DNA of 49,474 nt from Arachnopeziza araneosa (GCA_003988855.1 QYAI01000231.1:1-49474), one strand, 5' to 3'. Positions 11,001-20,455 are shown, counted from the first letter of the stretch. Program-made: numbers and translations. Notes: a model not told the origin generated them from the letters alone.

Positions 11001-11863
11001 CGAGCATCCTCACGGCCACTTTTTCTCCGTACTGTACTAGCTCCACTCCTTCCACTAGCACTCCTTCTGGAGGTAACACTCCGGCTTTCACCAGAAGCCC
11101 GTGGCGGCTTCGATCTCGACTTTGGCGCAACAATTACTTCAGCGTCTGGTGATAACTTGGCAAACGGGAAGCTTGTTGCCGGTTCAGGAACAATAGATAT
11201 TATTGTGATATTCGCAGTTGAAGTCGGAGAGAGGTGAAGTGTGAGAGGGTGAGAAGGGATTGCGGAGCCGCCTGAGATATATTTCGGATTCGGAAGTGCT
11301 CGTATTTGATTGATCAGATTGATCTCAAGAAATGTCGCATGCAACTCAATGATCTCCCAATCTTCTGGAGTCAAAGGCTCAATATTGATTGTATGTGCCA
11401 GAGGAGGATCCATGTGTATGCTTGCTGTAATTTTTTGCCCATCCGTGATTCCCAAGGTTCGCGCAAACGCTGCGTCTATTTCCACCAGTGACACTTCTTG
11501 CTCTCTCCCAGAAGCGTTTCCTCTCGCACCAGTGATTCCATCTCTACTGACTATGGGAGCAAGCTTGCGCTTGCTTTGCATGCCTGTCCATCCTACATAG
11601 ATGGATCTCGAAGTCGGGGTAGCATTAGGTTGGGTTGCGCTCGAAGCAGGAACGCGGTAGTTTAGCTCTATTATAACATTTTGCGCGAGCTTGTGGCAAT
11701 TAGCTAAGGGATAGAGCAGAGTCGAGTTACTTACTGCATTCACATTGGCCAAAATAGAGCAGAGTGACGACGGGAGATTGACCAGACAATTCTTCAAGGA
11801 ATGCGACAAGGAGATCTCTGCAGATGTTGCCTGGCTACCACGCCGCGCAGAGTTAGAAGGCAT
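8066..11863 (-). CDS. PEX1: Peroxin-1, AAA ATPase of peroxisome biogenesis
   Basis: Encodes 1265 aa in a single frame from ATG at 11863; the length suits fungal Pex1. The N-terminal ~200 residues fit the Pex1 N-domain (EDWEIIELHATFLE). Two AAA modules follow. D1 has a Walker A GAQGSGKTS near residue 596 and a Walker B ending VILDDLD. D2 has GYPGCGKTLLASAVAGEC near 926, Walker B VLFFDEFDSIAPKRG near 983, and the second region of homology with RPGRLDKS. In the family, Pex1 joins Pex6 in a hexamer anchored at the peroxisome membrane that extracts the import receptor Pex5 for recycling. D2 is the complete ATPase, while D1 is more divergent, as usual for Pex1. It shares a 395-bp promoter with MCM7. 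The charged, poorly conserved C-terminus is normal for filamentous fungi. Confidence 0.95.
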   Translation of the reverse strand: MPSNSARRGSQATSAEISLSHSLKNCLVNLPSSLCSILANVNAVSNSTLLYPLANCHKLAQNVIIELNYRVPASSATQPNATPTSRSIYVGWTGMQSKRKLAPIVSRDGITGARGNASGREQEVSLVEIDAAFARTLGITDGQKITASIHMDPPLAHTINIEPLTPEDWEIIELHATFLEINLINQIRALPNPKYISGGSAIPSHPLTLHLSPTSTANITIISIVPEPATSFPFAKLSPDAEVIVAPKSRSKPPRASGESRSVTSRRSASGRSGASTVRRKSGREDARAAVFLRGLDRSVCGEWFEDGKDDKDQGLKVWVDRDLLLSKTLKGLTWALVTVMKPASLQAPIDPQKQQQEVESMGEAGKVTSKVVARLMPWDDPPDSQHIALSSALCASMACEDLVGGIVKVEPAPQQVPKSVSQPSGDSSQTMAKSTSKVLKIFPFSSGGTKASEGLKFGGESKAEREEAGRRIMKIYSKEGNLEGLLDGPLTDGSILGAPSVSDHASGWEGGVIRFEHTPAESGKPTCNWFLGSERKFTIEVQASIPRPLLTLERQNLGEPFPSEPPTLVGIDALISQLQSHLSHMSSVLLTGAQGSGKTSLTHLLAHRLRKETLFHATYFSCRKLVTDETRISTIKETFTRVFMNASWSARLGGRAIVILDDLDKLCPVETELEVGSENGRSRQISEGICAIVRQYCTRDSGVVLLATAQAKESLHNVIVGGHVVREIVSLKAPNKEGRRRVMEMVVNQNVSNPEPERPSTAGSRPRTADGSAGEDEDGAWMDSSSEPSGASSANKKDGFVVSPNLDYLDLAGETDGYMPGDLVLLVARARSEALIRDVSQAPKNDDAHSVQLGREDFTAALKGFTPASLRNVTLQTSTTTFASIGGLRETRKILLETLQYPTTYAPIFAQCPLRLRSGLLLYGYPGCGKTLLASAVAGECGLNFISVKGPEILNKYIGASEKSVRDLFERAEAARPCVLFFDEFDSIAPKRGHDSTGVTDRVVNQLLTQMDGAEGLSGVYVLAATSRPDLIDPALLRPGRLDKSLICDLPDLNDRTDILRALGTKLKLSTDVLSNLPRIAEQTAGYSGADLQALLSNAQLEAIHDVLGDQDHAELGSKRTNGTTHKSGTGAGKNFFQFRYGLEEERLEAELRAKAGNNKSKMLAERAAITAKLTEIKAMKKRAKLGGRGEDRRGKDGPDAAENKEVVIEWKHVERSLGTTRASISVDERRRLGAIYREFVVGRNGEMRDGEGGREVGGRSSLM

Positions 11864-12023
11864 TATCTAAATGCACAGTAGATCAAACAAAGAATTTCGA
11901 AAGAAGCTGCAGGAAGTCTCTCAATGCCCGAGATCCTATCAACATTCATGTGCCTCGGTAGGTTTGTTCAAGGTGTATGTGGCGGTGCGCATCGAGTGTG
12001 GCTGATATGTGGCTGAAGGCCAA

Positions 12024-12067
12024 CACGAAAAAGCGCGACTTCATTCCCGTCTCGCGTTTTTGGCGCG
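12024..12067. promoter_or_regulatory. G1/S-type motif cluster in the PEX1-MCM7 promoter
   Basis: The 395 bp between the two divergent start codons contain CACGAAA (12024-12030), identical to the yeast SBF consensus, followed by AAGCGCG, and TTTTTGGCGCG (12057-12067), which fits an E2F/MBF-like TTTSSCGC pattern. MCM genes are classic G1/S targets, so the cluster most plausibly acts on MCM7. Binding is inferred from consensus match only. Confidence 0.5.
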
Positions 12068-12258
12068 TATTCGTTGCGACTCCCGCCTCCAAAGATCTTT
12101 GCGACAACCAACCTCTCCACCAGCAACTTCCACTCCTTTCTGCAAGCGCGTACAATTGTTGTCTGTCTGTCAGCAAGACTTGGAATTACTTTCCAGATAT
12201 CAAGAAACTTCGTACATCCCTCAATTGTGCTTTCTCGAGTGTTCAGGGGTAACGCAAG

Positions 12259-14900
12259 ATGGCGCTTCTTCAATTCAGAGCGCCTGTCAACTATGAAGAC
12301 CATCAACGTACGTCGCTTTTAGACCATACTATTAAAGATATTAATTTTCTGCAGAGGCTTTTGAGGACTTCCTCTCCAACTTCAAGACTACTCCAAAGTC
12401 CGGGCTTGCGAGTGCCTTGGATAACATGAACATTGACGAGGATGATCTCAGTGATGAATATGATTTTATGGACGAAGATGACGAAGAGGCACAAAACTTG
12501 CGGAAACAGACGAAAGCGCAAGACAAGACTCCAAAATTAAAGTATATGGATCTTTTACAGAAAATCGCCGATAGATACGAGGACGAAATTACAGTTGATC
12601 TAGATGATCTGGCAGAGGTAACGGCTCTCAATCAAGTGCCAGTTCTTGCATTTTGACAATTTGCAGTATGACGAGCTGTTAGAATCAAGCGGAACACCAA
12701 TGCGACTCGTAGCATCCATTGAGACAAATGCGAAGCACTATTTGGATATCATGTCAAAGGCTGTGGACAAGGTTATGCCTGAGCCAGGAAGAGAGATCAA
12801 GTAAGTCTTGGGAATAATACGCACAAGTGATGCTAATTGGTCCAAGTTATAAAGACGACGTCCTGGACGTGCTTATGACTCAGCGAGCGGCAAGAAACAA
12901 CGCAATGCTGCGACAAGCTGCGGAGCAAGATCATACGCTGGAACCAGAATTATTTCCTGCTGAGTTGACGCGACGATATACTTTGAACTTCAAGCCACGG
13001 ACACAAGGAGACGAGCCTGTCAAGGCATTGGCTGTTCGACAAGTCAGAGGAGAGCACCTTGGACATCTCATAACAGTGAGGGGAATCACAACACGAGTAT
13101 CAGATGTCAAACCAACGGTAGAGGTAAATGCATATACCTGTGATCGTTGTGGGTGTGAGATTTTCCAGCCAGTTGGATCAAAAACATTTGGACCGCTGGT
13201 TGAATGTCCTTCCCAGGACTGTAAGACCAACCAAACCAAGGGACAATTGCACCACTCCACAAGGGCCTCCAAGTTTCAGCCATTCCAAGAAGTCAAGATT
13301 CAAGAAATGGCAGAACAAGTGCCCGTTGGCCATATTCCTCGAATGTTGACGGTGCTATGTCATGGTGCTCTCGTCAGAAGAATCAACCCCGGAGATGTTG
13401 TTGACATTGCTGGTATTTTCTTACCGACACCATATACTGGTTTCAAGGCGATCAGAGCTGGTCTTTTGACAGACACGTATCTCGAGGCGCAGCACGTCAC
13501 CCAGCATAAGAAAGCCTACGAGGATCTAGCAGTCGACCAGAAGGTTTTCAAACGAATTGAACAATACAGAGCTTCAGGTCATGTTTATGAGTATCTTGCA
13601 AAGTCTATTGCTCCTGAGATCTTTGGCCATTTGGATGTCAAGAAAGCATTACTCCTACTTTTGGTTGGAGGTGTGACCAAAGAAATGGGAGACGGTATGA
13701 GAATTAGAGGAGATATCAATATCTGTTTGATGGGCGATCCCGGTGTGGCCAAATCTCAGTTATTGAAGTACATTACCAAAGTCGCACCACGAGGGGTTTA
13801 TACAACCGGTCGTGGTTCGTCTGGAGTCGGTCTCACAGCAGCTGTTATGAAGGATCCTGTAACAGACGAAATGATCCTCGAAGGTGGTGCATTGGTTCTA
13901 GCAGACAATGGTATCTGCTGTATCGATGAATTCGACAAGATGGACGATACCGACAGGACAGCCATTCACGAAGTGATGGAACAACAGACAATTTCAATCT
14001 CCAAGGCTGGTATTTCAACAACACTGAATGCACGCACTTCTATCCTCGCAGCAGCAAATCCTTTGTACGGCCGATACAATCCACGAATCTCACCTGTCGA
14101 GAATATCAATCTTCCTGCTGCCCTCCTCTCTCGTTTCGACGTTCTCTTCTTAATCCTCGATACCCCAACAAGAGATACCGATGCCCTCCTTGCTCGCCAT
14201 GTAACATTCGTGCACATGAACAACAAACATCCCGACACCGAAGGTGTCATCTTCACACCTCATGAAGTCCGCCAATACATTGCTCAGGCGCGAACATTCC
14301 GGCCTATCGTCCCTACGGTTGTTTCTGAATACATGGTCAAAGCTTATGTCAAGATGCGTGAACAACAATCACGAGACGAGAAGAGCAAGAAACAATTTTC
14401 TCATACCTCACCGCGTACTCTTCTCGGTATACTTCGTTTAGCACAGGCTCTCGCTCGCTTGCGTTTCTCTGAAGAAGTTGTACAAGATGATGTCGACGAG
14501 GCCCTACGACTCATCGAAGCTTCAAAGGAGAGTTTGTACCAAGATCAAGGCGCATATGGAAGGGATCTTAGCCCTAGTTCTCGTATCTACAATATGGTTC
14601 GTGCTTTGGCCAAGAGCGGACAGTGCAGACCAGACGATGCAGATGAGGATGAGGAGGAAGGTATGGAATTGAGCATGAGGAAGGTGGAAGAGCGAGTGAT
14701 TGCCAAAGGATTCACGAGAGATCAATGGCAGAGTGCTGTTATGGAGTATACGGATTTAGATGTGAGTACACCAATCTCTTCGTTATGAAAATGATGCTAA
14801 TTATCCACAGATTTGGCAAACCGCGGGCAATGGTACACGACTCATCTTCATCGTTTCTGAAGCTGCTCATATGGCTCGAGACGATAGTGCAGATTTGTAA
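12259..14900 (+). CDS. MCM7: MCM7, subunit of the replicative helicase
   Basis: Five exons: 12259-12307, 12355-12617, 12667-12800, 12847-14761, 14811-14900. All junctions are GT-AG and phases agree, giving 816 aa, the usual Mcm7 length. The protein starts MALLQFRAPVNYED, as fungal Mcm7 does, and has an acidic SDEYDFMDEDDEE segment. The zinc finger CDRCGCEIF...CPSQDC is followed by the MCM AAA core: Walker A GDPGVAKSQLLKY, Walker B CCIDEFDKM and arginine finger LLSRFDVLFLI. In the family, Mcm2-7 is loaded at origins by ORC/Cdc6/Cdt1 and unwinds DNA as the CMG helicase in the nucleus. The C-terminal IWQTAGNGTRLIFIV block is encoded by the last exon. Divergent from PEX1. Confidence 0.97.
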
Positions 14901-15423
14901 TTCTAGAAAGATGAAATGCAATCATCCAGCATATGATTTTCAGGGCATGGGCGTTTGGGTATTTTGTTGGTTGTTTGCTCTGTACTGTCTCGGTTCTTCC
15001 AAAGAAAGGCACTTAAATGATGTTGATGAGAAAGATGAGTTGTGGACGAGAAATTCTAGTCGCTGTTAGAGTAGAACATAATCAAATTCTTGAATAAGTC
15101 TGCTGCATTGGTGTGCAGATGCGGAGGGGTGCGGCAAGCGAGGTGTGATATAGGGGTTATTGATTGTTGTTGTTTACTTGCAAATCTAATTTCTCTATCG
15201 TCCATTCTTATACTTTATCTGTTTTATAGTCTTCGAGAGTAGATGGGTGGTCTCAGAATTACGCACTAACGACACTGGCCAATCCAATCATGGCAGCCCG
15301 TCTACCCCACTCGACGACATGTGGCCACTTTCGCCGTCGTCGTTATCTAAGTCACTCTTGTTTCTCCAAACTGCGAAATCCAACTACCTCAACCCTTCTT
15401 ACAAATGCCTCTACAATCTCTCA
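14901..15423. other. Intergenic downstream of MCM7
   Basis: Holds the MCM7 3' region and the promoter of the next gene. The frame of the next gene stays open upstream to about 15247, including an in-frame ATG near 15319, so that gene could start earlier than called. No other signal was recognised. Confidence 0.5.
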
Positions 15424-16237
15424 ATGGCCCTCCGGCTCGGTATCGGCGATGTCTTCACTCTCTGCAAAGGGGCTGTTGACATATGCACCACTCTCCCCCA
15501 CCAAACAGTCCATAAAGAGAGCTCCTTGATAACGGCGGAGATGCAACTCATGCGTTCGCACCTTCAGAATCTCGAAGCGCAGATCGGCGACGAGAGTCTT
15601 TTCGTCTCTACTCACCCAGACATGTTAGTAGCTTCTATCAACCTTCCGTTTACAGTACAGGTCGTAAGCTAAATTGTACCGCGCACCGAACAGTGCCCCA
15701 GTAATCAAAAACTCCCTCCAGCCTCTCCATCATGATTTGACAGAGCTCAAAGATATGATGCACCAACACCAAGAATGCATCCAACGCAAACAGAGCATGC
15801 ATATCGTGGACCAAGTACGCTATCTCGTTATGTACAAAGCCAAGCTGCAGGGATTTCGCGATAAGATGCCCACGCATCGCGAGAGCATGTGCGCGATCCG
15901 CGACCTCATTCAGGGTGATTCGCCCAGCGAGAGAAGGCAGAGTGTCTTGCGGTTGGGTGAAATAATGGAAGGGTACAAGGAGCAGGCTGAGCAGGCGGAG
16001 AAGCATGCTAAAGCGCAGGGAGAGGCATTGCGGGTCTGGGAGGAAAGTTTCAATGGTCAATTGAGTACTCATGAGTTGCTTGGGCAGGTAGAAGAGGGTT
16101 TGGCTGCGAAAGGTGCCGAGGGTGAGAAGGTGCAAGAACATTTGTTTCCGGTCATCAAGGCGATTTTGATGCAAGACCATTCAACTACGGCAATGGAGGA
16201 GCAGAAACCTGAGTTTAGATTGGATGTTTTTAAATAA
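15424..16237 (+). CDS. Unknown 247-aa helical protein, two exons
   Basis: Exons 15424-15623 and 15694-16237; the GTTAGT donor and AACAG acceptor keep the frame (codon split AT|T). The chosen start gives MALRLGIGDVFTLCKGAVDIC, which resembles the N-terminal helical regions found at the front of fungal STAND/NACHT-type and HET-related proteins; no such downstream domain is present here. An in-frame upstream ATG would add about 35 low-complexity residues. The second half is strongly helical and charged (EQAEQAEKHAKAQGEALRVW), consistent with a coiled coil. There is no signal peptide or membrane segment. Function is not recognised. Its position between MCM7 and a transposon block says little about its role. 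Confidence 0.7.
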
Positions 16238-16427
16238 ATACCAAACTTCGCAATAAGAGACCATTGCTTGCTAGGCTTGTATCGGGCTACTCAGATTGCA
16301 CAGCTACAGGCTTAGGTCGCGTAACCTTTTCTCTGTAGGAAACCTCTATACGATTAAGTTCGAAAGCAGAAATGAATATTGGTGAAATCGATTTTCCTCA
16401 AGAGTACATCGCATAACGTACTTGATA

Positions 16428-16660
16428 AGTAAGCTGGCCATACGAGTAAGCTGGACACGCCCCACCAAAAATATTACTTTAAGAGAAAATATTTCAACAA
16501 CTAATTAAAATTACTATTATTAAACTAATCTAATAAGAATCAACTCTATCTGGACACGTACGAGCTGTGTGTTTAAGAGATTTACACATACTACACGTTC
16601 GTAGCGCGCGAATTCGTAGCTCTATTGCTTTACTCGTAGATTAATTTATAAACTCTGTAT
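16428..16660. mobile_element. Possible terminal fragment of a DNA transposon
   Basis: Contains the direct repeat GTAAGCTGG(C/A)CA twice within about 20 bp (from ~16430), followed by very AT-rich sequence. This layout recalls the subterminal repeats of pogo/Tc1-type elements in filamentous ascomycetes. The opposite end and a transposase were not found. The call rests on general resemblance. Confidence 0.3.
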
Positions 16661-16669
16661 CTACAACTG

Positions 16670-17255
16670 TGTAAGGGTTCACGATTGCACGGTCAGAACA
16701 CGTGAATGATGAATCTTATGTATTTCAAGAAGGTAAAGCTGAAGAGCACCAAGTGCTTGAAGCTTTCTCGTACGAGAGGAACGGCCTACACAGTTCCTGT
16801 CGCACGGTCTTCTTTCAATAGTCAATCAATAGTTCTATCGATAGTTCAATCAATAGCCTTGTCGATAGTTCTGAAGATCGCTCCGCTGATCTTGTTACGG
16901 CTACCATACTGTGGTACTGGCGGAACGCGGACAGCGGTAAGACTGGGCACGAATGTGTCACGTGACGGTATCCTGTGGATCATTCGTATTCCTCGGATCC
17001 TCCTGGAGGATACGGAGGATACTGATGATACAGAGAATACTAGACGCTACCACGTGATAGTATCCTGCGGATCATTCGTATCCCTCGGATCCTTCTGAAG
17101 AATACAGAGAATCCAGATGATACAGAGAATACTGGAATTCTTATCGAGTATATAAGACTTGGTCTACGACTATTAGTTAAGAACTTCGTGCTTAACTCAA
17201 ATAAAGTATCTGATTACTTGGTAACAAGCTACACAATACACATACACACAAGTGC
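16670..17255 (+). mobile_element. LTR-like segment with TATA box and duplicated upstream repeat
   Basis: Starts TGTAAGGGTTCACG. It carries two imperfect ~82-bp direct repeats (about 16958-17041 and 17052-17133, each beginning CACGTGA and ending ATACAGAGAATACT), then TATATAAG at 17149-17156 and AATAAA at 17200-17205. This order of repeated upstream elements, TATA box and polyadenylation signal is what an LTR U3-R region looks like. A shorter 24-bp direct repeat lies at about 16821-16868. The 3' boundary near 17255 is approximate, and no second copy is in the window. An alternative is the promoter of an unknown gene whose relic follows. Confidence 0.45.
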
Positions 17256-17559
17256 GCCCGTGGATATCTCAGCAACCTTCGCTACCCAGAGAAAGCACCG
17301 TGTTGGCTTTTAAAGTGTGTTCAGAATAGGTGCAAAAATGGAGTTTTTCAGTGGTGAAGAATCAATTCTACAGTGGGAAGTGCACCCTATATATAGGCCA
17401 GGGCCTGAGGCCCTGAAACGAGTTAAAACAGAGCCCTAACACGCTCAAGCTATCGCTCTGACTGCAGGCCGTCCTTTTGCAACACACCGTTACAAGAGCG
17501 TAGCTGGCGAATCTAAGTAGATGAACGCGGATAAAAGAACATTCATACGGTTTGCTTAG

Positions 17560-18300
17560 TTCGCCTATACAGGAGATTATTCGATCTCGAAGAGCTCTAC
17601 GGCTTAAGCAGTTGTAGAGGCAGAATCGTCATCGCAAGAGCCTCGAGTGCTTGATAGATAGAGATCTTCCTTCGCGCCTCGTTCTTCCGTAGCCTCTCCC
17701 GCACCTCGTACTTCCGCACTAGAGCTCAAGGACGAATGGTTGTTGGAAGTTCGATCGAAGAAAAGGAAGAAATCTAAGAATAGCTCGCTTAATTTGTACA
17801 GGTCTGGTCCAGAGCTACTAACATCTGCATCCGATATGTTTAATTCTCTCAAATATCTTCTTATCGAATCTCGATCTAACTTTTGTACATACAGGTCCTC
17901 GATGAACGATAGTCTAATTGAGAGCAGTAGTAAGGTTCTTCTTGCTTATGCTTCTTTGTATATCTTAGCGGAAAAATAGAGAGTCAACAGTCTGAAGATG
18001 TTAGTTCTATCCAAGCTACACTAAACGCTAAGCACGCTTTGCCTCGATGCGTCTAAGGTTCAAGAAATTATTGATCTTGCACGGTACACGTATTTGGATA
18101 GTTCGACTTCAGATTTAGAAACTAATATCGATAGGTTAAGAAAGTTGATTTCCCTCTACATGGCTGCTAACGTCGAGATAATCTCGGAGCATACTTCGTT
18201 TATGGAATTGATTGAAGGTAAAGGCGCTTTTGTGCGGGATTTTTGGAAGCGCGTAGTGCTTAAGAAGCCTGCTGAAGATATGACAAGGCTAGATAGTTGA
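17560..18300 (+). pseudogene. Unknown coding relic downstream of the LTR-like segment
   Basis: Two plus-strand stretches read like protein: about 17650-17979 (serine-rich, a basic SKKRKKSKNSS motif, then helical) and about 18052-18300 (EIIDLARYTYLDSS then helical sequence ending at TGA 18298-18300). Stops and a frame change separate them, and a stop (TAG) lies in frame just upstream of 17656. No conserved domain was recognised. From its position after an LTR with TATA box, a gag-like or cargo gene of a retroelement is possible but not shown. The minus strand is also open across 17604-17852, so the strand call is uncertain. Confidence 0.35.
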
Positions 18301-18670
18301 CAGCACTAGAGAGATGACAATACTGAAGCTATTTTAAAAGTTCTTATTTCTGTACGAATCCGCATACCGTATTAGTAGCTAAAGAGATTAAGCGATTAAA
18401 ACAGCTAACTAAGATTACTTTGCAATTTTATTTTTGAAATAAGGTCTCGTCCTGTTTCGGCTATAGCTGCTAGCTAGCAAAACAATCACGGATTTCATTG
18501 AACCACGACCCTGGTATTCATCAAAGATCTACCTACCTTCCTGTCGAATGTACAAGCTTCCAACTCTTTGCGAATCTCCGCTCTTGATTTCAGAATTGTG
18601 CTTTCGCAGTCAGCTCTGCCCTGAAAATGGCAAGAAGATTCATTCATCTTCAGTCTGTAACCATTGATGT

Positions 18671-18870
18671 TGTAACGGCACAAGCACGAACACTGCTGCG
18701 AGGGGTATATGGGAGTACCCCGAATGTAGTCTGAATATGTTCTTACTTATAGGCTAGCTACGAAGGANNNNNAACCTCTTCTGAGCCGGTTCCATTCCAA
18801 GTCCACCCTGAACCTATTCAGGGGTCATCACGTGAGCAGCACGTGGTCAGAACTGATGCGGGTTCTTACA
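18671..18870 (-). mobile_element. Second copy of the 242-bp solo LTR, with GATGT target duplication
   Basis: On the minus strand it matches the LTR at 4750-4991 almost base for base from TGTAAGAACCC to GTTACA. It is flanked by GATGT at 18666-18670 and 18871-18875. The copy is about 47 bases shorter because a run of five Ns (18768-18772) replaces the pyrimidine-rich middle. Near-identity and intact target duplications at both loci indicate recent activity of the family. Confidence 0.92.
18768..18772. other. Assembly gap (5 N)
   Basis: Five Ns lie exactly where the solo LTR should have a ~47-bp pyrimidine-rich segment, judging from the other copy. The gap is therefore larger than its written size. 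Confidence 0.95.
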
Positions 18871-19115
18871 GATGTCACACAGCGTCAGCTCTGCCCTAGA
18901 AAATGGCAAGAAGATTCAGTCATCTTCAGTCTGTAACTATTGATGTCACAGCGTCAGCTCTGCCCTAAAGTTTGGAAAGAAGATTCAGTCATCTTCAGTC
19001 TATAACCATTAATGTCAGCTGTGACATCGTATTATCTAGTGAGACTTCATTCTTCTCTCCCGCAGTTGAACGCTGACCGAAATTAAGAAGATGAACTCGA
19101 AGGCAAAACTCTGCA

Positions 19116-19127
19116 GCTCCGATACCA
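19116..19127 (-). other. Primer-binding-site-like sequence of a Copia-type element
   Basis: On the minus strand the sequence TGGTATCGGAGC resembles the initiator-tRNA-derived primer-binding site of many Ty1/Copia elements. The tandem repeat at 18606-19016 would then lie in its internal region. The flanking sequence at 19128-19379 would have to be the LTR, but its ends are not recognisable, so this is only suggestive. Confidence 0.25.
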
Positions 19128-19379
19128 TATATCTAGGCTGAGCAATGGGTCCCCGTGGGTAACCCGCGAAGGAGGGAGACCCAACCCGTGGAGCCCCGAC
19201 TCAGACTGTAGGTCGGGGCCAGTAGCTGCTACCCACTCCATAGGTCCTTCTGATTTTTTAGACCTAACTCACGACAACTCACGAGTTAGTGTAGGTACTT
19301 ATTCGATATAAGTACTTATCTTAGATAAGTCCTTACGAGATCCGTGCTAATAAAGCTTTATATTAATCTTTATACTGTA

Positions 19380-20158
19380 AGGGTTCATTCGAATTAAAAT
19401 TGCCAGAATCTATTAAGGTACACCCTGTATTTCATGCAGACTAGCTTCGGAAAGCTGCTACAGACCTACTACCAGGCCAATCGAACCCAGAACTAGCACT
19501 GCTACAGGTCAATAACTAAGAGAAGTACGAAGTAGAAAAGGTCCTAGCAGTAAAGCTACTTAGAAAGAGACTTCGATACAAAGTCAAATAGAAAGGCTGG
19601 AATAACGAGCTGGAGTAGTATCCTGCTACAGCTCTGAGCAATAGTCCTCTAATACTACAGCAATTCCATAAGACAAACTCAGAGAAGCTAGGACCTCCGA
19701 TGAATCTGCAGTACTGGCTAGACTGTGCGAAGGACGACAAATACTCAGAGCCGAAGAAGGACGATAATTTATCTAGAAACTAAAACATCAAAAAATTCTG
19801 CCGACTTACACTGCCTTTAATTGACCAATTATATCTGTTTAATATTGAACGAATCGAGTGTCACGTGACACATGCGGAAGTCGGAACAATCGAACGAATA
19901 AATAGGAAAGCGAAGCTCGAGGACGAGCTTATTCGAGAAAGGGGGGTATTGTCACGAATCTAGGACCTCTTATTCGTGATCACGTGCCTAGGGCTAGCTT
20001 GCAAGGCTGTAGCCAGGTCACCAGGCAGACTAGCGCGTCTGGAGTAGATAAAACCTATTGTAGATCTCAGAGCTTCTTGCTCTTCTTTCCTTAGCTTAGA
20101 ATGGTCTGAATAAGAGCCTTCAACTTTCTTCCCAAGCCTTTGATTCGGCCTCGTGACA
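19380..20158 (+). mobile_element. 3' end of a Ty3/gypsy chromovirus, decayed
   Basis: The frame starting about 19381 reads as the end of a gypsy integrase: LKLPESIKVHPVFHAD, then a chromodomain (KYEVEKVLAVKLL...RLRYKVK, KGWNNELE, YPATAL), closing near 19783. TAG stops replace residues that are normally Trp in this domain (after RYKVK and after NELE), i.e. TGG-to-TAG, the change RIP produces on the opposite strand. A polypurine tract (19935-19946, GAGAAAGGGGGG) precedes a 209-bp LTR at 19950-20158 with perfect TGTCACGA/TCGTGACA ends. The 5' part of the element, including reverse transcriptase and the left LTR, is absent. Confidence 0.88.
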
Positions 20159-20193
20159 CATATCAGCCAGGGAGGGGACTGCATTACATGTTA

Positions 20194-20455
20194 TGTTCGA
20201 CATTTAAAACATCGCTAACTGTCGCAAGTTCAATTCGACATTGACGACTTTGCTGATTGCCGCAAGTTAGATTCGACAATGAAGACATTGCTAATTGTCG
20301 CAAGCTACATTTGATTGTCGCATGTTAAATTCGACATTTACGCCCTCCTCATTGTCGCATGTTGAATTTGACATTTAAGGCCTTTTAATTGTTGCGTGTT
20401 AGGTTTGACGTTCGAAACCTTTCTAATTGTCGCGTGCTGAATTCGGCGTTTACAG
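20194..20455. repeat. ~38-bp minisatellite, about seven degenerate units
   Basis: Repeats a unit built around ATTCGACATT, a variable 10-base core and TAATTGTCGCAAGTT. One unit is partial (near 20310). Units differ by scattered C/T and A/G changes, so the array is old. It directly follows the gypsy LTR. Confidence 0.85.

Larger units (their letters stand above)
18606..19016. repeat. Three ~70-bp tandem units, interrupted by a solo LTR
   Basis: Units at about 18606-18670, 18876-18946 and 18947-19015 share TCAGCTCTGCCCT, then AAGAAGATTCA and CATCTTCAGTCT, each ending in (G/A)ATGT. The solo LTR at 18671-18870 separates the first two. A short GTGACATC tail follows. The array is probably part of an older element. 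Confidence 0.85.

Noticed and set aside
19377..19390. TGTAAGGGTTCA matching the start of the LTR-like block at 16670
   Set aside because: Only about 12 bases agree; what follows is gypsy coding sequence, so a second LTR copy is not supported.
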